Assembly: GCA_026014735.1 (NCBI GenBank)
Contig: JAOZHT010000002.1
Span: forward strand, 372,001 to 436,000
Direction of reading: 5' to 3'
Source of the DNA: Candidatus Bathyarchaeota archaeon
GTDB lineage: Archaea; Thermoproteota; Bathyarchaeia; Bathyarchaeales; Bathycorpusculaceae
DNA: 64,000 bases
Shown: in pieces, positions 8,809 to 17,362 of the stretch
Position numbering within the stretch: the first letter of the stretch is position 1
How the letters are laid out: every line of letters begins with the position of its first letter
Notes under the pieces: generated by a model
What the model was told of the DNA's origin: nothing
What the model saw: the letters and a program-made list of their open reading frames with translations, nothing else
Database searches by the model: none
Translations under genes and position numbers: made by a program

Positions 8809-11535
8809 TTATGGCCGTTTTCTGAGCAGCAGAACTACCATGATGCCAACAAGTATGATGGCGATGAAGAGGCCAGTGATAGCGGGTAGGAAGTATAGGT
8901 CAGACATTGATTGCACTGGAGTTGGTGATGGGGGCTGTGTTGGTGCTGGCTCTGCCATGTTGAAGGTGGTTTCTGCGTTTGATGGCCAGTAACCGTTGGT
9001 TCCTTCAAACACCGCATAGAGTTTGTAGTCGCCTGGAACGTTGGGGGTCCAAGTTAAGCTGTATTGTCCTTTGTTGTCTGTGGTTGTGGTGCCGAGGTCT
9101 TGGTAGTTGCCGTTGCTGTCGACGACGAATAATTGCACATCAACACCGGTGAAGTTCGAGGGCTTTGGCTGCTGCTGGTGGATGTAGGCCATCCAGTCTT
9201 TCATGCTGCAGTCAGCACAAACTGGGACACCTGTTGGGAAGCGTCCCTCTATTTCAGTGGTCTCTAAACCTACTGAAACATCGTTGACTGTGCCTTCGAT
9301 GACTACGTTGCCGCCGAGAGATTGACTCTTTGGTCCTACTGTAACTGTAGTCGAACTGGGTCCTCTTCCGAGGGTGTAGATGCGTCCGTCGTAGCTGTTG
9401 AAGAAGTTGCTGTAGCCGTCTGCGATGGCAAAGCTGCTTGAGCTGAATTCGCCTGTGGCTGCTGTAAGTGCGTAGATTTCGCTGCCGTCTGAAGCGTTAA
9501 TTGCCAGGGTGCATGCGCCTTTGAAGATTGGGGTTTCGAAGGTGTGCTCTGTAGTGATGGTGTAGACGACTCCCTCGTTGAGGGTGTAGCCGCCGATTGC
9601 TTTGACGAATGTGGGGTAGTGACCTGGAACCTCAAAGCCGCTGTATGTTGAGTTGCCTGGGCCGCCGTTGCCGTATGTCCAAAGGACATTGCCGGTTGAC
9701 ATATCGTAGCAGTATAGTATACCTGCGTAGCCGCTTGCGTATAATCGACCGAAAGCAGCGACTGTGTTTAAGGTGCCTGCGGAGGTGCTGCCGTAGTAGT
9801 CAAGTGCTGGTTGCGGGTCACTGAGTTTGATGAATGCGCCTGTCCTCATGTTGAAGAATGCGACTTGCTGTGTTTGATGGTAAGCTTCACAGAAGTAACC
9901 GGATTTATCTGCGCCTGCAAAGGCGACACCTGCAGCTAATGAGATGGTTGTTATGTTGCCATATACTGGGTCAATTGCGGGTTTAACAGTGTTCCGCCAA
10001 AGAATTGAGCCTATTGCGCCTTTAGATGCGTTGAGGTTAACTGCAAAGTAGTTATATGACGGGTTGCCAGTGGGACCCATGTTAGATGGGTACGAGCCGT
10101 TTCTGCATAGCAGCATGTCACCGTAGAATGCGGCAACAATAGCGGGTGATCCTGCTTGACCGTTGCGCCAGGGTATCGAGATGTTTTGTGTTGATGCGTC
10201 AAGCTGCTCATACATGAAGCTTCTTCTTGTTTCAACCTGAGTTGTTGATGTTGTTTCGTTGTGAGAATAAGTTGTCCTAGAACCGTTAACGTATTCTGTC
10301 GTAGTTACGTTCCTTATCGTTTGGGTAGTTTCTGTACGGAGGGTACGTTGCTGCATGCTTCCTGTCTGCCAGAATCTGCTTGAGTTCCACAAACATAGCC
10401 AATAATCATCTTTGGAGCTGGTGTCGTTGTCATAGAATACGTATTTCATCATTTCTCCGTTCGGGCCAATTACGTTTGTGCCGCTCGGTGGTGAACTACA
10501 ATTGAACACGTTCTTTCCGGTTTGTGCATCCCATACTTGGCCAAAGTTGCTTGTGCACAGGTATGCTGGTCGAACGCCGTGGAAGTCAGGGTTCTGCATG
10601 TCTTGAACGTAGGCAAAGCTGAATGTTGGCGCTGTGGCTGATCTCCAGATTTCTTCTCCTGTGAATAGATCAACGCAGACGGTGTCTCCGCCAGTTCCTG
10701 TGGATTCAAAGGGTTCTCTGTAGACGAGTTTTCCAGCTACAATTATCGGATTGGTGTATCTTTGAGAATATGCTGTGCCTTCAAACCATGTGTTGCCAGG
10801 AATTTCAAGGTTGTTTCCTCCAGCTACGCCTCCAGGTGTGCCATCAGTCTTTGTCCACATAATGTGGGATGTTAAGGAACCGATGCTGTCACCTGAGAAG
10901 GCCATACAGTTTGGTGCAGTCGTGCCGCCGTAACCGGGCATGCCATTTCCTAACCAGTTCGAGGAAACGCGGTACCAAGCTACGTTTTCGCCAAAGATGG
11001 GTCGTGTCCAGTATTCAGATGGTAGCGGCGGGTAAGGAATCTCCGGAACTGGGTCTTCTAGTACGGTGAGGGTTGTGGTGGCGTTACCGCCCATATAGGT
11101 GTCGCCCAAATATTGAGAGTTGTTTAGATGCGAGTAGTCGTTGACCTTTTGCTCAGGGAATATAAAAGTCAAATTGTAGACGCCGACTTCGTCGGGAACA
11201 AATGTGGTTGCCTGGTTAGAGGTGGTGTCCCAGACTGTCTCAAAGACTTGTTCGGTTACTTTGCCGCTGGGAGAGACGATGACGAGTTTGAAGTTGTGGA
11301 ATCTGTAGTCGTTGGTGATGGCTGTGTCCGAGCCACAGTATGTTGGGCAGAGCCACATGTATATGTAAGCTTTCTGACCTATGCCGACTGGGTCGGTTGC
11401 TGCGTAGATGTGGGGGAAGGTGGCGATGGTCCATGCGGGCGTGTGTGCGCTAGTTTCGGTTATGATCAATGTTGTTGCCATTGAAGAGAGTAGTATTATA
11501 GTTATCACTAAAGCCATAGATTTTTTTGTTTGCAT
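8809..11535 (-). CDS. Large propeller and Ig-like surface protein (908 aa)
   Basis: Membrane-anchored surface protein: signal peptide (residues 5-30), an N-terminal Ig-like region with a CPTYCGS cysteine pair, a long central region with degenerate PQQ-like blades (VCVDLFTGEEIW, ILYCYDMSTGNVLWTY), a linker with a second close Cys pair (CADC), a carboxypeptidase-regulatory/Ig-like domain (about 780-860), a TQPPSPTP linker and a C-terminal transmembrane helix. The paired cysteines suggest disulphides outside the cell. ATG 11535 has an AGGAG ribosome-binding site. No enzymatic motif recognised. Composition is more AT-rich than neighbouring enzyme genes. Confidence 0.72.
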   Translation of the reverse strand: MQTKKSMALVITIILLSSMATTLIITETSAHTPAWTIATFPHIYAATDPVGIGQKAYIYMWLCPTYCGSDTAITNDYRFHNFKLVIVSPSGKVTEQVFETVWDTTSNQATTFVPDEVGVYNLTFIFPEQKVNDYSHLNNSQYLGDTYMGGNATTTLTVLEDPVPEIPYPPLPSEYWTRPIFGENVAWYRVSSNWLGNGMPGYGGTTAPNCMAFSGDSIGSLTSHIMWTKTDGTPGGVAGGNNLEIPGNTWFEGTAYSQRYTNPIIVAGKLVYREPFESTGTGGDTVCVDLFTGEEIWRSATAPTFSFAYVQDMQNPDFHGVRPAYLCTSNFGQVWDAQTGKNVFNCSSPPSGTNVIGPNGEMMKYVFYDNDTSSKDDYWLCLWNSSRFWQTGSMQQRTLRTETTQTIRNVTTTEYVNGSRTTYSHNETTSTTQVETRRSFMYEQLDASTQNISIPWRNGQAGSPAIVAAFYGDMLLCRNGSYPSNMGPTGNPSYNYFAVNLNASKGAIGSILWRNTVKPAIDPVYGNITTISLAAGVAFAGADKSGYFCEAYHQTQQVAFFNMRTGAFIKLSDPQPALDYYGSTSAGTLNTVAAFGRLYASGYAGILYCYDMSTGNVLWTYGNGGPGNSTYSGFEVPGHYPTFVKAIGGYTLNEGVVYTITTEHTFETPIFKGACTLAINASDGSEIYALTAATGEFSSSSFAIADGYSNFFNSYDGRIYTLGRGPSSTTVTVGPKSQSLGGNVVIEGTVNDVSVGLETTEIEGRFPTGVPVCADCSMKDWMAYIHQQQPKPSNFTGVDVQLFVVDSNGNYQDLGTTTTDNKGQYSLTWTPNVPGDYKLYAVFEGTNGYWPSNAETTFNMAEPAPTQPPSPTPVQSMSDLYFLPAITGLFIAIILVGIMVVLLLRKRP

Positions 11536-11840
11536 ACTATTTTTTCTCCTAGATTGGTAATTTCAATATATCGATTTAAAATCTTTATAAATTTATGGTA
11601 ATTAATAACCAATAAACACACTACATAACAAAACAGTTATTAATTAAAAATAAAACACAAAAACCACACGCCAAACCGATTTTTTAGACCACCAAAGCAA
11701 AAAAACAATAGCAAAAAACAGAGAAGCCACCCCAAATTAAACAGCAACTTGAGCACCTCAAAGATTTTTGTAAGTTAACGGTTTTTACGGAAACTTTATT
11801 ACGCTAACGAGCGGTTTTTACACTGCAACATGAGGAAACA
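11536..11840. other. AT-rich divergent intergenic region
   Basis: About 300 bases without a supported gene between the 908-aa surface protein and the HemN-like gene. It is strongly AT-rich and should hold both divergent promoters. A TATA-like CTTTATTA at 11794-11801 lies at a fitting distance for the rightward gene; several TATA-like stretches near 11560-11600 could serve the leftward gene. Confidence 0.5.
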
Positions 11841-11843
11841 TTG

Positions 11844-13130
11844 ATGGCTAAAACCTCTGAAGTATACGACACCAGGGAAAACTGGCCACCCTACACCTAT
11901 AGGGATTACCCTGACATAAAACCCGAGACCTACGAAGCATTCATGCAGTTCCTAAAAACCGAAAACACCTCGGGGAGACTCATGGAGTTGCAGCCATGGG
12001 TTTCAGTATGTGACTCCCGATGCGCATTCTGCTATTTCCCAACCACCGCATCCAGCAAAGTACAAATCGACGATTACCTAGATCTGCTTAAAAAAGAACT
12101 GGCAATGTACGCGAAAACCAAGTATGTTCAAACCAGCGTTTTCGACGAGATTGTGCTTGGCGGCGGAACCCCAAGTGTGCTTAGCGCAGAGCAAATCATG
12201 GATTTAATCGACTTCTGCAAAGCCAACTTTGTCACCAGCAAAGAGTACTTCATCAAAGTCACAGGTTCATCTAAAACTTTGGCGCTGCCAAAAATCAAAA
12301 AGCTAGCCGAATACGGCGTTTACCAGATGGACATGGGCGCCCAAACATTCGATGATAAACTAAGAAAAGCCCTCTGTTTACCCGACAGCGCCGCCGATGT
12401 GGAGACAGCCATCAAATACGCCAGGCAGCTGGGCCTGGTGGTCTGCGTGGACCTGATGTATAATCTTCCGGGGCAAACCATGGAAAGCTGGATAGCCACC
12501 CTCAAGAAAACCATCGAGCTAGACGCGGAAATTGACGCTTACTCGCTGCATGTTGACCCCGGCACAATCCTTGAGAAGATGATTAAGAACGGTACTTCTC
12601 CGCCGCAGGGAAACGCAGAATACGAGAAGCAAATGTTCCTCACCGCTCACAAGATGCTAACGGAGGCAGGCTACAAAGCCGTGGGGCATGACCGCTACAG
12701 CCGCGTTGAGTGGCATATGCGCGAGAACTGCCTTAACGGCTGGCCCTGGGGAGGCATCTTAACGACGGGTGCAGGCTGCTTTATGGGGTATCTGCAGAAA
12801 TTCAGTTACTCAAACATAGAAAGCATCGGTGATTACATGGAAACCGTCCGCTCAGGCAAACTGCCTATTTGCCGCTTATCCGAATCCACGATGGAGGATA
12901 TGATGCGGCGCACCATGACTCGGCTGTATCTGCGCTTGCCCGTAAGCAAGAAAGAGTTCATGGAAAAGTTTGGCACAACTCCCGAGCAGGTGTTTCCCAA
13001 GCAGCTCGCTAAGCTAAAGGAGAAGGGACTAATCGAAATTGATGAGAACGAAGTCCGAACAACTAAGCTTGGCGAAGTCTACAAAGGCAACATCGCATGG
13101 GAGTTTGCGCCAAATCAACAGTCAAAATAA
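11844..13130 (+). CDS. HemN/HemW-like radical SAM protein
   Basis: Radical SAM protein of the coproporphyrinogen dehydrogenase/HemW class: CX3CX2C at the N-terminus (CDSRCAFC, about residues 56-63), GGGTPSVL for SAM binding at about 108, the DLMYNLPGQTMESW segment typical of HemN/HemW, and a C-terminal winged-helix-like tail (about 355-420). The aromatic residue that usually follows the third Cys is Tyr here. HemW proteins insert or traffic heme; true HemN needs extra features not visible here, so heme synthesis is not claimed. ATG 11844 is used, one codon after a TTG; GAGGA lies upstream. A T-rich terminator follows. Confidence 0.75.
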   Translation: MAKTSEVYDTRENWPPYTYRDYPDIKPETYEAFMQFLKTENTSGRLMELQPWVSVCDSRCAFCYFPTTASSKVQIDDYLDLLKKELAMYAKTKYVQTSVFDEIVLGGGTPSVLSAEQIMDLIDFCKANFVTSKEYFIKVTGSSKTLALPKIKKLAEYGVYQMDMGAQTFDDKLRKALCLPDSAADVETAIKYARQLGLVVCVDLMYNLPGQTMESWIATLKKTIELDAEIDAYSLHVDPGTILEKMIKNGTSPPQGNAEYEKQMFLTAHKMLTEAGYKAVGHDRYSRVEWHMRENCLNGWPWGGILTTGAGCFMGYLQKFSYSNIESIGDYMETVRSGKLPICRLSESTMEDMMRRTMTRLYLRLPVSKKEFMEKFGTTPEQVFPKQLAKLKEKGLIEIDENEVRTTKLGEVYKGNIAWEFAPNQQSK

Positions 13131-13132
13131 CC

Positions 13133-13147
13133 TTTTCTTTCTTTTTT
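13133..13147 (+). terminator. Poly-T terminator after HemN-like gene
   Basis: T-rich tract right after the stop codon, typical of archaeal intrinsic termination. Confidence 0.4.
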
Positions 13148-13273
13148 AAAATTAGGCATGTTTTTGGGCAGTCACTGATAAGTCCTAATGCATGGACCCA
13201 TAATGCGGTCAGTGATTGAAACAAGACGAATATAAAATTTAGAACCTGAACAAAAAAAGAAAAGAGAGGGATT

Positions 13274-13978
13274 TTATGCGTGTCTCTGTGGCTGCAGACC
13301 ATACCAAGTCATTACTTTTGCAAGAATTGGTACGATTACGCCTAAGAGAATTCCGGGCAGGAAGTTAATTACAATCGCATTAACGGGATCCGCAACCCAA
13401 GCTCCTTGAGCCATACCTCGTGGAGAATATTGGCCCATTACGCCATCTGCGCCTCTGAAATCAAGTGAAATGGTGTAATTCATGTATGCTTGAATGACCG
13501 CCACCATGATTGAAGCTGTTAAGCCTGCGCCGAGCATGCGTTTGAAGTTTGTTGATCCGTTGGTCAGTGACCCTGCGATGTAACCGATGATGATTGCGTT
13601 GACGAGCCAGAAGAGCATGCTGATGTCGCCGTAGAAGTTGACTGAATAGTCTACAGTTCCCGCCATTCCTGCATAGTATCCGTTATAGAGACCTGCGGTT
13701 GAAACGTAGTATAAGCCGCCCATTATGAAGCCTGCTGCACCGCCTGCCCACTTGTTCCAAAGCAAACCAAGAACCAATGGTACGCCAAGAACAATCATTT
13801 GGGCAAAGCCTTGTGTGAAGATAACGCCGAGTGTCGCAACGAAGCCTTCTGTACCGAGCACGTGATATTGTCCGCTGGGGTTAACGTAGATTGCGAGAAC
13901 ATAGATCAAGAGCACTAGAATTAGTGGTATTACTATACCGCCGAATATGTCTGCCAGTTTAAATTTTGGTGCTTCCAT
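13274..13978 (-). CDS. Six-TM membrane protein, unknown function
   Basis: Hydrophobic protein of 234 aa with about six predicted membrane helices (about residues 14-34, 45-72, 78-95, 117-137, 148-168 and 202-225). No family recognised. It is Gly- and Tyr-rich between helices 3 and 4. It lies downstream of rnfD-rnfC in the same orientation but has its own TATA-like box 36-46 bases upstream, so it may be separately transcribed. Its place next to an Rnf-like pair makes an energy-coupling role possible, but nothing in the sequence proves it; a small-solute carrier is equally possible. Confidence 0.65.
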   Translation of the reverse strand: MEAPKFKLADIFGGIVIPLILVLLIYVLAIYVNPSGQYHVLGTEGFVATLGVIFTQGFAQMIVLGVPLVLGLLWNKWAGGAAGFIMGGLYYVSTAGLYNGYYAGMAGTVDYSVNFYGDISMLFWLVNAIIIGYIAGSLTNGSTNFKRMLGAGLTASIMVAVIQAYMNYTISLDFRGADGVMGQYSPRGMAQGAWVADPVNAIVINFLPGILLGVIVPILAKVMTWYGLQPQRHA

Positions 13979-14013
13979 TTTTATCCCTTTTTATTATCTT
14001 TACGTAGCGGCGA

Positions 14014-14024
14014 GTTTATAAGCT
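14014..14024 (-). promoter_or_regulatory. TATA box for 6-TM protein gene
   Basis: Reads GCTTATAAAC on the minus strand, centred about 40 bases upstream of the ATG, giving a predicted start of transcription about 15 bases before the gene. Confidence 0.45.
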
Positions 14025-14160
14025 TAATGCTTACAGGCTTGGCTCCAGCAAGCTAATTATGTGAATTAAAGCAAAAAAGGGTTTTTTCGGCTAATTTTGA
14101 AAAAATGTCTAATTTTAAAAAGATAAAAGAAAGAAGTGAAAGTTGATTTCACAGTTTGCT

Positions 14161-15444
14161 TTAGCTTATGGATTTGATTGTCGATGACAACGGCAGTCTA
14201 GATGGACAGACGTAGGAGCAGGTTCCGCATTTTATGCAGTCGTGAGCCCAAAGTTTCTCCGCCGTAGCGAAGTCACCTTTCGTGATTGCGGCATAGAGTA
14301 ATGCTGGCTGTAGTCTCACTGGGCACGCGGATATGCATCTGGAGCAGTGTATGCAGGCAGTGGTTTTCTGTTCCTTCTTTTTGCTCTTAGCAAAGACAAT
14401 GATGCTGCTGGTGCGTTTAGTCAACGGTGCCTCGAGGTTAGCGATTGCATCGCCCATCATAACTCCGCCGACAACGACTTTTTTGAGGCCGCTGGAGTCG
14501 ACGTTGCTTGCTGCAAGGATGTCGCTGATTGGAGTCCCGATTTTCACGAGCAGGTTCTTGGGTTCTGCAACGTCTCCGTTGAGTGTGGTGACTCTGGAGA
14601 TGAGGGGTTCGCCTTCAAATACTGCATTTGCGATGGCGTTGAGGGTTGCGACGTTCTGGACGATGGTGCCCATTTCGTAGCTGCGTTTGCCAGGGGGCGT
14701 CTCGTAGCCGAGGATAGCTTTCTGCAGTACGCTTGCGTCTCCCTGTTGGTAGGTGAGGTGCAATGCGCGGACTTCGGTGTCGGGTTCTTTGCTGAAGACT
14801 TCCTGGAGTTTAGGAACAGCTTCGGCTTTGCTTTCTTTGGTTGCAACGATGACTTTGGGGTTGCCTAAGAGTTTGCGGAGGACTTTAACGCCTCTGAGCA
14901 GATTCGCGGTTTTCTCAATCATCAATCGCTCGTCTGCTGTATCGTAGGGTTCGCCTTCTGCGCCGTTAACGATGATGGTTTTGATCGGCTTGTCAGCTGG
15001 AACAGCAAGTTTAACGCTTGTCGGGAAACCTGCGCCGCCTAAGCCAATGATGCCGGCTTCGCGTATCCGTTTAAGCAGAACTTCGTTTGAGGTTTTTTCA
15101 AGTTCAGCTTCGGATATGGGGGCAAGCGATTTGTCCTTGGTTTTTTTGCCGTCGTTCTCGATGAAGATGGCGTCGGTTTCGGTGCCGTAGCAGCTGTTGT
15201 AGACGTTGGCGATTTTTATGACTTTGCCGCATATGGGGCTGTGGACGGGTGCGCTGACGCGTTCTTTGGAGTCTGCGATTTTTTGGCCGATGATGACTGA
15301 GTCGCCGACTTCAACGATGGGGGTGTTGTTTGCCCCTGATTGCATGTTGACTAAGACGACTGCGATTTTGGGGTCCGGGAAGACTTCGATGGGTGTAACG
15401 CGGGCTTTATCTTTAACTTCTTTTATTGGTACAAGGTTTGCCAT
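14161..15444 (-). CDS. rnfC: Electron transport complex subunit RnfC-like
   Basis: RnfC-like NADH-dehydrogenase-type subunit of an Rnf complex: N-terminal barrel-sandwich region, the Rossmann-like section with GLGGAGFPTSVKL (about 137-149) and NGAEGEPY, a SLBB region, and two C-terminal 4Fe-4S motifs, CIHCSRCISACP (about 364) and CIKCGTCSYVCP (about 403). In known complexes RnfC passes electrons between NADH and the membrane module. ATG 15444 is preferred: GGAGATGA lies 5 bases upstream, whereas the first ATG (15453) sits in that site and overlaps the rnfD stop. The gene is coupled to rnfD. PduS-like proteins share the domain set, but pairing with rnfD favours Rnf. Confidence 0.85.
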   Translation of the reverse strand: MANLVPIKEVKDKARVTPIEVFPDPKIAVVLVNMQSGANNTPIVEVGDSVIIGQKIADSKERVSAPVHSPICGKVIKIANVYNSCYGTETDAIFIENDGKKTKDKSLAPISEAELEKTSNEVLLKRIREAGIIGLGGAGFPTSVKLAVPADKPIKTIIVNGAEGEPYDTADERLMIEKTANLLRGVKVLRKLLGNPKVIVATKESKAEAVPKLQEVFSKEPDTEVRALHLTYQQGDASVLQKAILGYETPPGKRSYEMGTIVQNVATLNAIANAVFEGEPLISRVTTLNGDVAEPKNLLVKIGTPISDILAASNVDSSGLKKVVVGGVMMGDAIANLEAPLTKRTSSIIVFAKSKKKEQKTTACIHCSRCISACPVRLQPALLYAAITKGDFATAEKLWAHDCIKCGTCSYVCPSRLPLSSTIKSIS

Positions 15445-15449
15445 TTTAA

Positions 15450-16577
15450 TCATCTCCCAAAGGGTTTGCGGACAGTAAAGCGGTCGATAAGTGGTACTGT
15501 CAGGTTCATGATGATCAGTGCTAGTAATGCGCCGCCGAAGAAGTTCATATATGTTTGTATCAGAATGGTCAAAATTGCCAGACCAACACCAAAGACGATT
15601 TGTCCGATGCTGCTGAATGGTGTAGTAGCTGGATCAGTTGCCATGAAGAACGCCATGAATATTGAGCTGCCGATGAAGACCTCGAAGAGAAGCCTTGTGA
15701 ATAAGTCACTGTCTCCGAATGCGAATGAGAATATCACTGAGAGAATCGCGATGGCGACGAGGTAGCTGACGGTAATCTTCCACTTGATGTATTTGCGTGC
15801 CAAAACAAAGAGTGCGATACCTGCGACGATAACTGCAACGCTGCATGCTCCGCCGGCCCATCCGTGGTACTTATCAAGAATCATCAGCGAGGCGATGTCA
15901 TTAAGACTTGGCAAGCCAGCGGCCATATTTGCCGGGTTTGCATAGCAGCCTTGCAGGTAAGTGCCAAACGACGCTGCGCCGTTGGTTCCTATGGCTGTTG
16001 CGCCGTTGCCAATTGGGCCTGCTAATGCTGGAACGCCAAGGGGCCCTGTGGAGAGGTGGTCAACTGCAAGTAGAGTGGTCATTGCTGCGGGAAGGAGCAC
16101 GAGGAATTTTGCGGTGGCGGCGGGGTTAACGAGTTTTCTGCCTGCTAAACTCATGACTTTCTTGAAGAAGACTATACCGATAAGTGTCATAACTGCGACA
16201 TAAATCAGTGCCATGGGGCCTTCAACGGGGAGACCCATCTCGGTGTTCATTGCGGGGACGCCGAATGTAAAACAGGCGGTTACGATTAAGCCGAAAACTG
16301 CAGCGGACCAAGTGTTAACTTCGCTGTCAGCGGCTGTTTTGCCGATGAGGAAGTCAATTAGTACGGCTAAGCCTACTGATATGAGTGCACTTGCAGCAAT
16401 TGTTGCGCCCAGGTTCCATCCTGAGGTGGTAGTGACTTGTGACCATATAGCAGCTGAAACGATGAGGACAGCCAGAATCGCGAAGAAGGTGAATTGCATA
16501 AGACGGTTTTTTGTCATTGGTGCGTTAATGTGGGGTGCTGGATTAACAACTAGTTCTTTAGAGGTTTCGTTACTCAT
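15450..16577 (-). CDS. rnfD: Electron transport complex subunit RnfD-like
   Basis: Polytopic membrane protein of the RnfD/NqrB family (375 aa, about nine to ten helices). The C-terminal half has the family segment FMATDPATTPFSSIGQ and a further IxNLTVPLIDR ending. RnfD normally carries a covalent FMN on Thr in an SGAT-P-L like motif; the matching place here reads DHLSTGPLG, one residue short, so flavinylation is doubtful. It is the first gene of a coupled rnfD-rnfC pair. The usual partners rnfA, rnfB, rnfE and rnfG are not in this window. A TATA box lies about 34 bases upstream of the start. Confidence 0.82.
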   Translation of the reverse strand: MSNETSKELVVNPAPHINAPMTKNRLMQFTFFAILAVLIVSAAIWSQVTTTSGWNLGATIAASALISVGLAVLIDFLIGKTAADSEVNTWSAAVFGLIVTACFTFGVPAMNTEMGLPVEGPMALIYVAVMTLIGIVFFKKVMSLAGRKLVNPAATAKFLVLLPAAMTTLLAVDHLSTGPLGVPALAGPIGNGATAIGTNGAASFGTYLQGCYANPANMAAGLPSLNDIASLMILDKYHGWAGGACSVAVIVAGIALFVLARKYIKWKITVSYLVAIAILSVIFSFAFGDSDLFTRLLFEVFIGSSIFMAFFMATDPATTPFSSIGQIVFGVGLAILTILIQTYMNFFGGALLALIIMNLTVPLIDRFTVRKPFGR

Positions 16578-16606
16578 TTGGTTTTTACCTTCTCAAATGG
16601 AGATGT

Positions 16607-16616
16607 CTATAAAAGG
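16607..16616 (-). promoter_or_regulatory. TATA box for rnfDC
   Basis: CCTTTTATAG on the minus strand, centred about 34 bases upstream of the rnfD ATG, placing the transcript start only a few bases before the gene. Confidence 0.5.
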
Positions 16617-16804
16617 CAAGGATATTAAGCTTTTTCGTAAAGTGGGCTTGCTGTAAACCGCAAGTTTTCCTATTAAGGGCTGCACTAAAAAAATTCAAAA
16701 CTGCCTTTGCGCGGGCTGTTTCAGCAATTGAACGGGTATCTAAACGCGTTCTGGCTGGGTAAAGCTAATACAGGTAGAGTGCAGCTATCATGTAGGGGCT
16801 AACT

Positions 16805-17257
16805 TTGACCAGCGCAGATAACGACGCATTGGAAGGATTAACCTTACAGGTGTACCTTTACGTGGTAAGCCAGGGTAAACCCACGGGTCCCCGAGAGGTA
16901 ACAAAAGGCGCGAAACTCAGCAGCCCCAGCGTCGCCTACCGTCACCTCCAAAAACTCGAAGACCTCGGCTACCTCGCCAAAAACGAGTTCGGGGAATATC
17001 TCGTACAGAAGAAGGCGCATCTGAGGGATATGATTTGGCTTGGGCACCGCTTGGTTCCTAAAATGTGGGTTTATGCCTTAGCTTTTCTGGCTGGGTTACT
17101 GGTTGAGTTTGTAATTTTAGCTGTGCACTTTAGTTATGAGACACCAGAGTTCAAAGTTTTCTTTCTGCTGCTAACGTTGGTGACGGGTCTGGCGTTTGCG
17201 GTTTTTGCAGTTGAGGGCGCGTTGGCGAGGCGACGCAGACGGGGTGGGCCAGAGTAG
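16805..17257 (+). CDS. Membrane-anchored winged-helix regulator
   Basis: N-terminal winged helix-turn-helix (about residues 10-70; GPREVTKGAKLSSPSVAYRH as the recognition region) followed by two predicted transmembrane helices (about 84-105 and 115-138) and a very basic tail (RRRRR). This architecture suggests a DNA-binding protein tethered to the membrane. TTG 16805 is the start. The gene is divergent from rnfDC, separated by about 225 bases, so it is a candidate regulator of that pair or of itself. No ligand-binding domain is seen. Confidence 0.7.
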   Translation: MTSADNDALEGLTLQVYLYVVSQGKPTGPREVTKGAKLSSPSVAYRHLQKLEDLGYLAKNEFGEYLVQKKAHLRDMIWLGHRLVPKMWVYALAFLAGLLVEFVILAVHFSYETPEFKVFFLLLTLVTGLAFAVFAVEGALARRRRRGGPE

Positions 17258-17317
17258 CGGCGCCTAAAATGCATCTGCCTCTTTCACTTGCATAGGGAAA
17301 ATCGGTTTCTTAGAGTA

Positions 17318-17328
17318 AATTTTATATC
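17318..17328 (+). promoter_or_regulatory. TATA box for second SPASM gene
   Basis: AATTTTATATC, centred about 40 bases upstream of ATG 17363, consistent with a short leader. Confidence 0.5.
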
Positions 17329-17362
17329 ACCTAGGCAGTTCTATCTTTGAACTGTGACTTAA

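Noticed and set aside
14347-14868. Long frame antisense to rnfC
   Set aside because: Wholly within a clearly conserved gene, with unnatural composition.
16213-16656. Frame antisense to rnfD
   Set aside because: Overlaps the membrane helices of rnfD on the other strand and has no family features.
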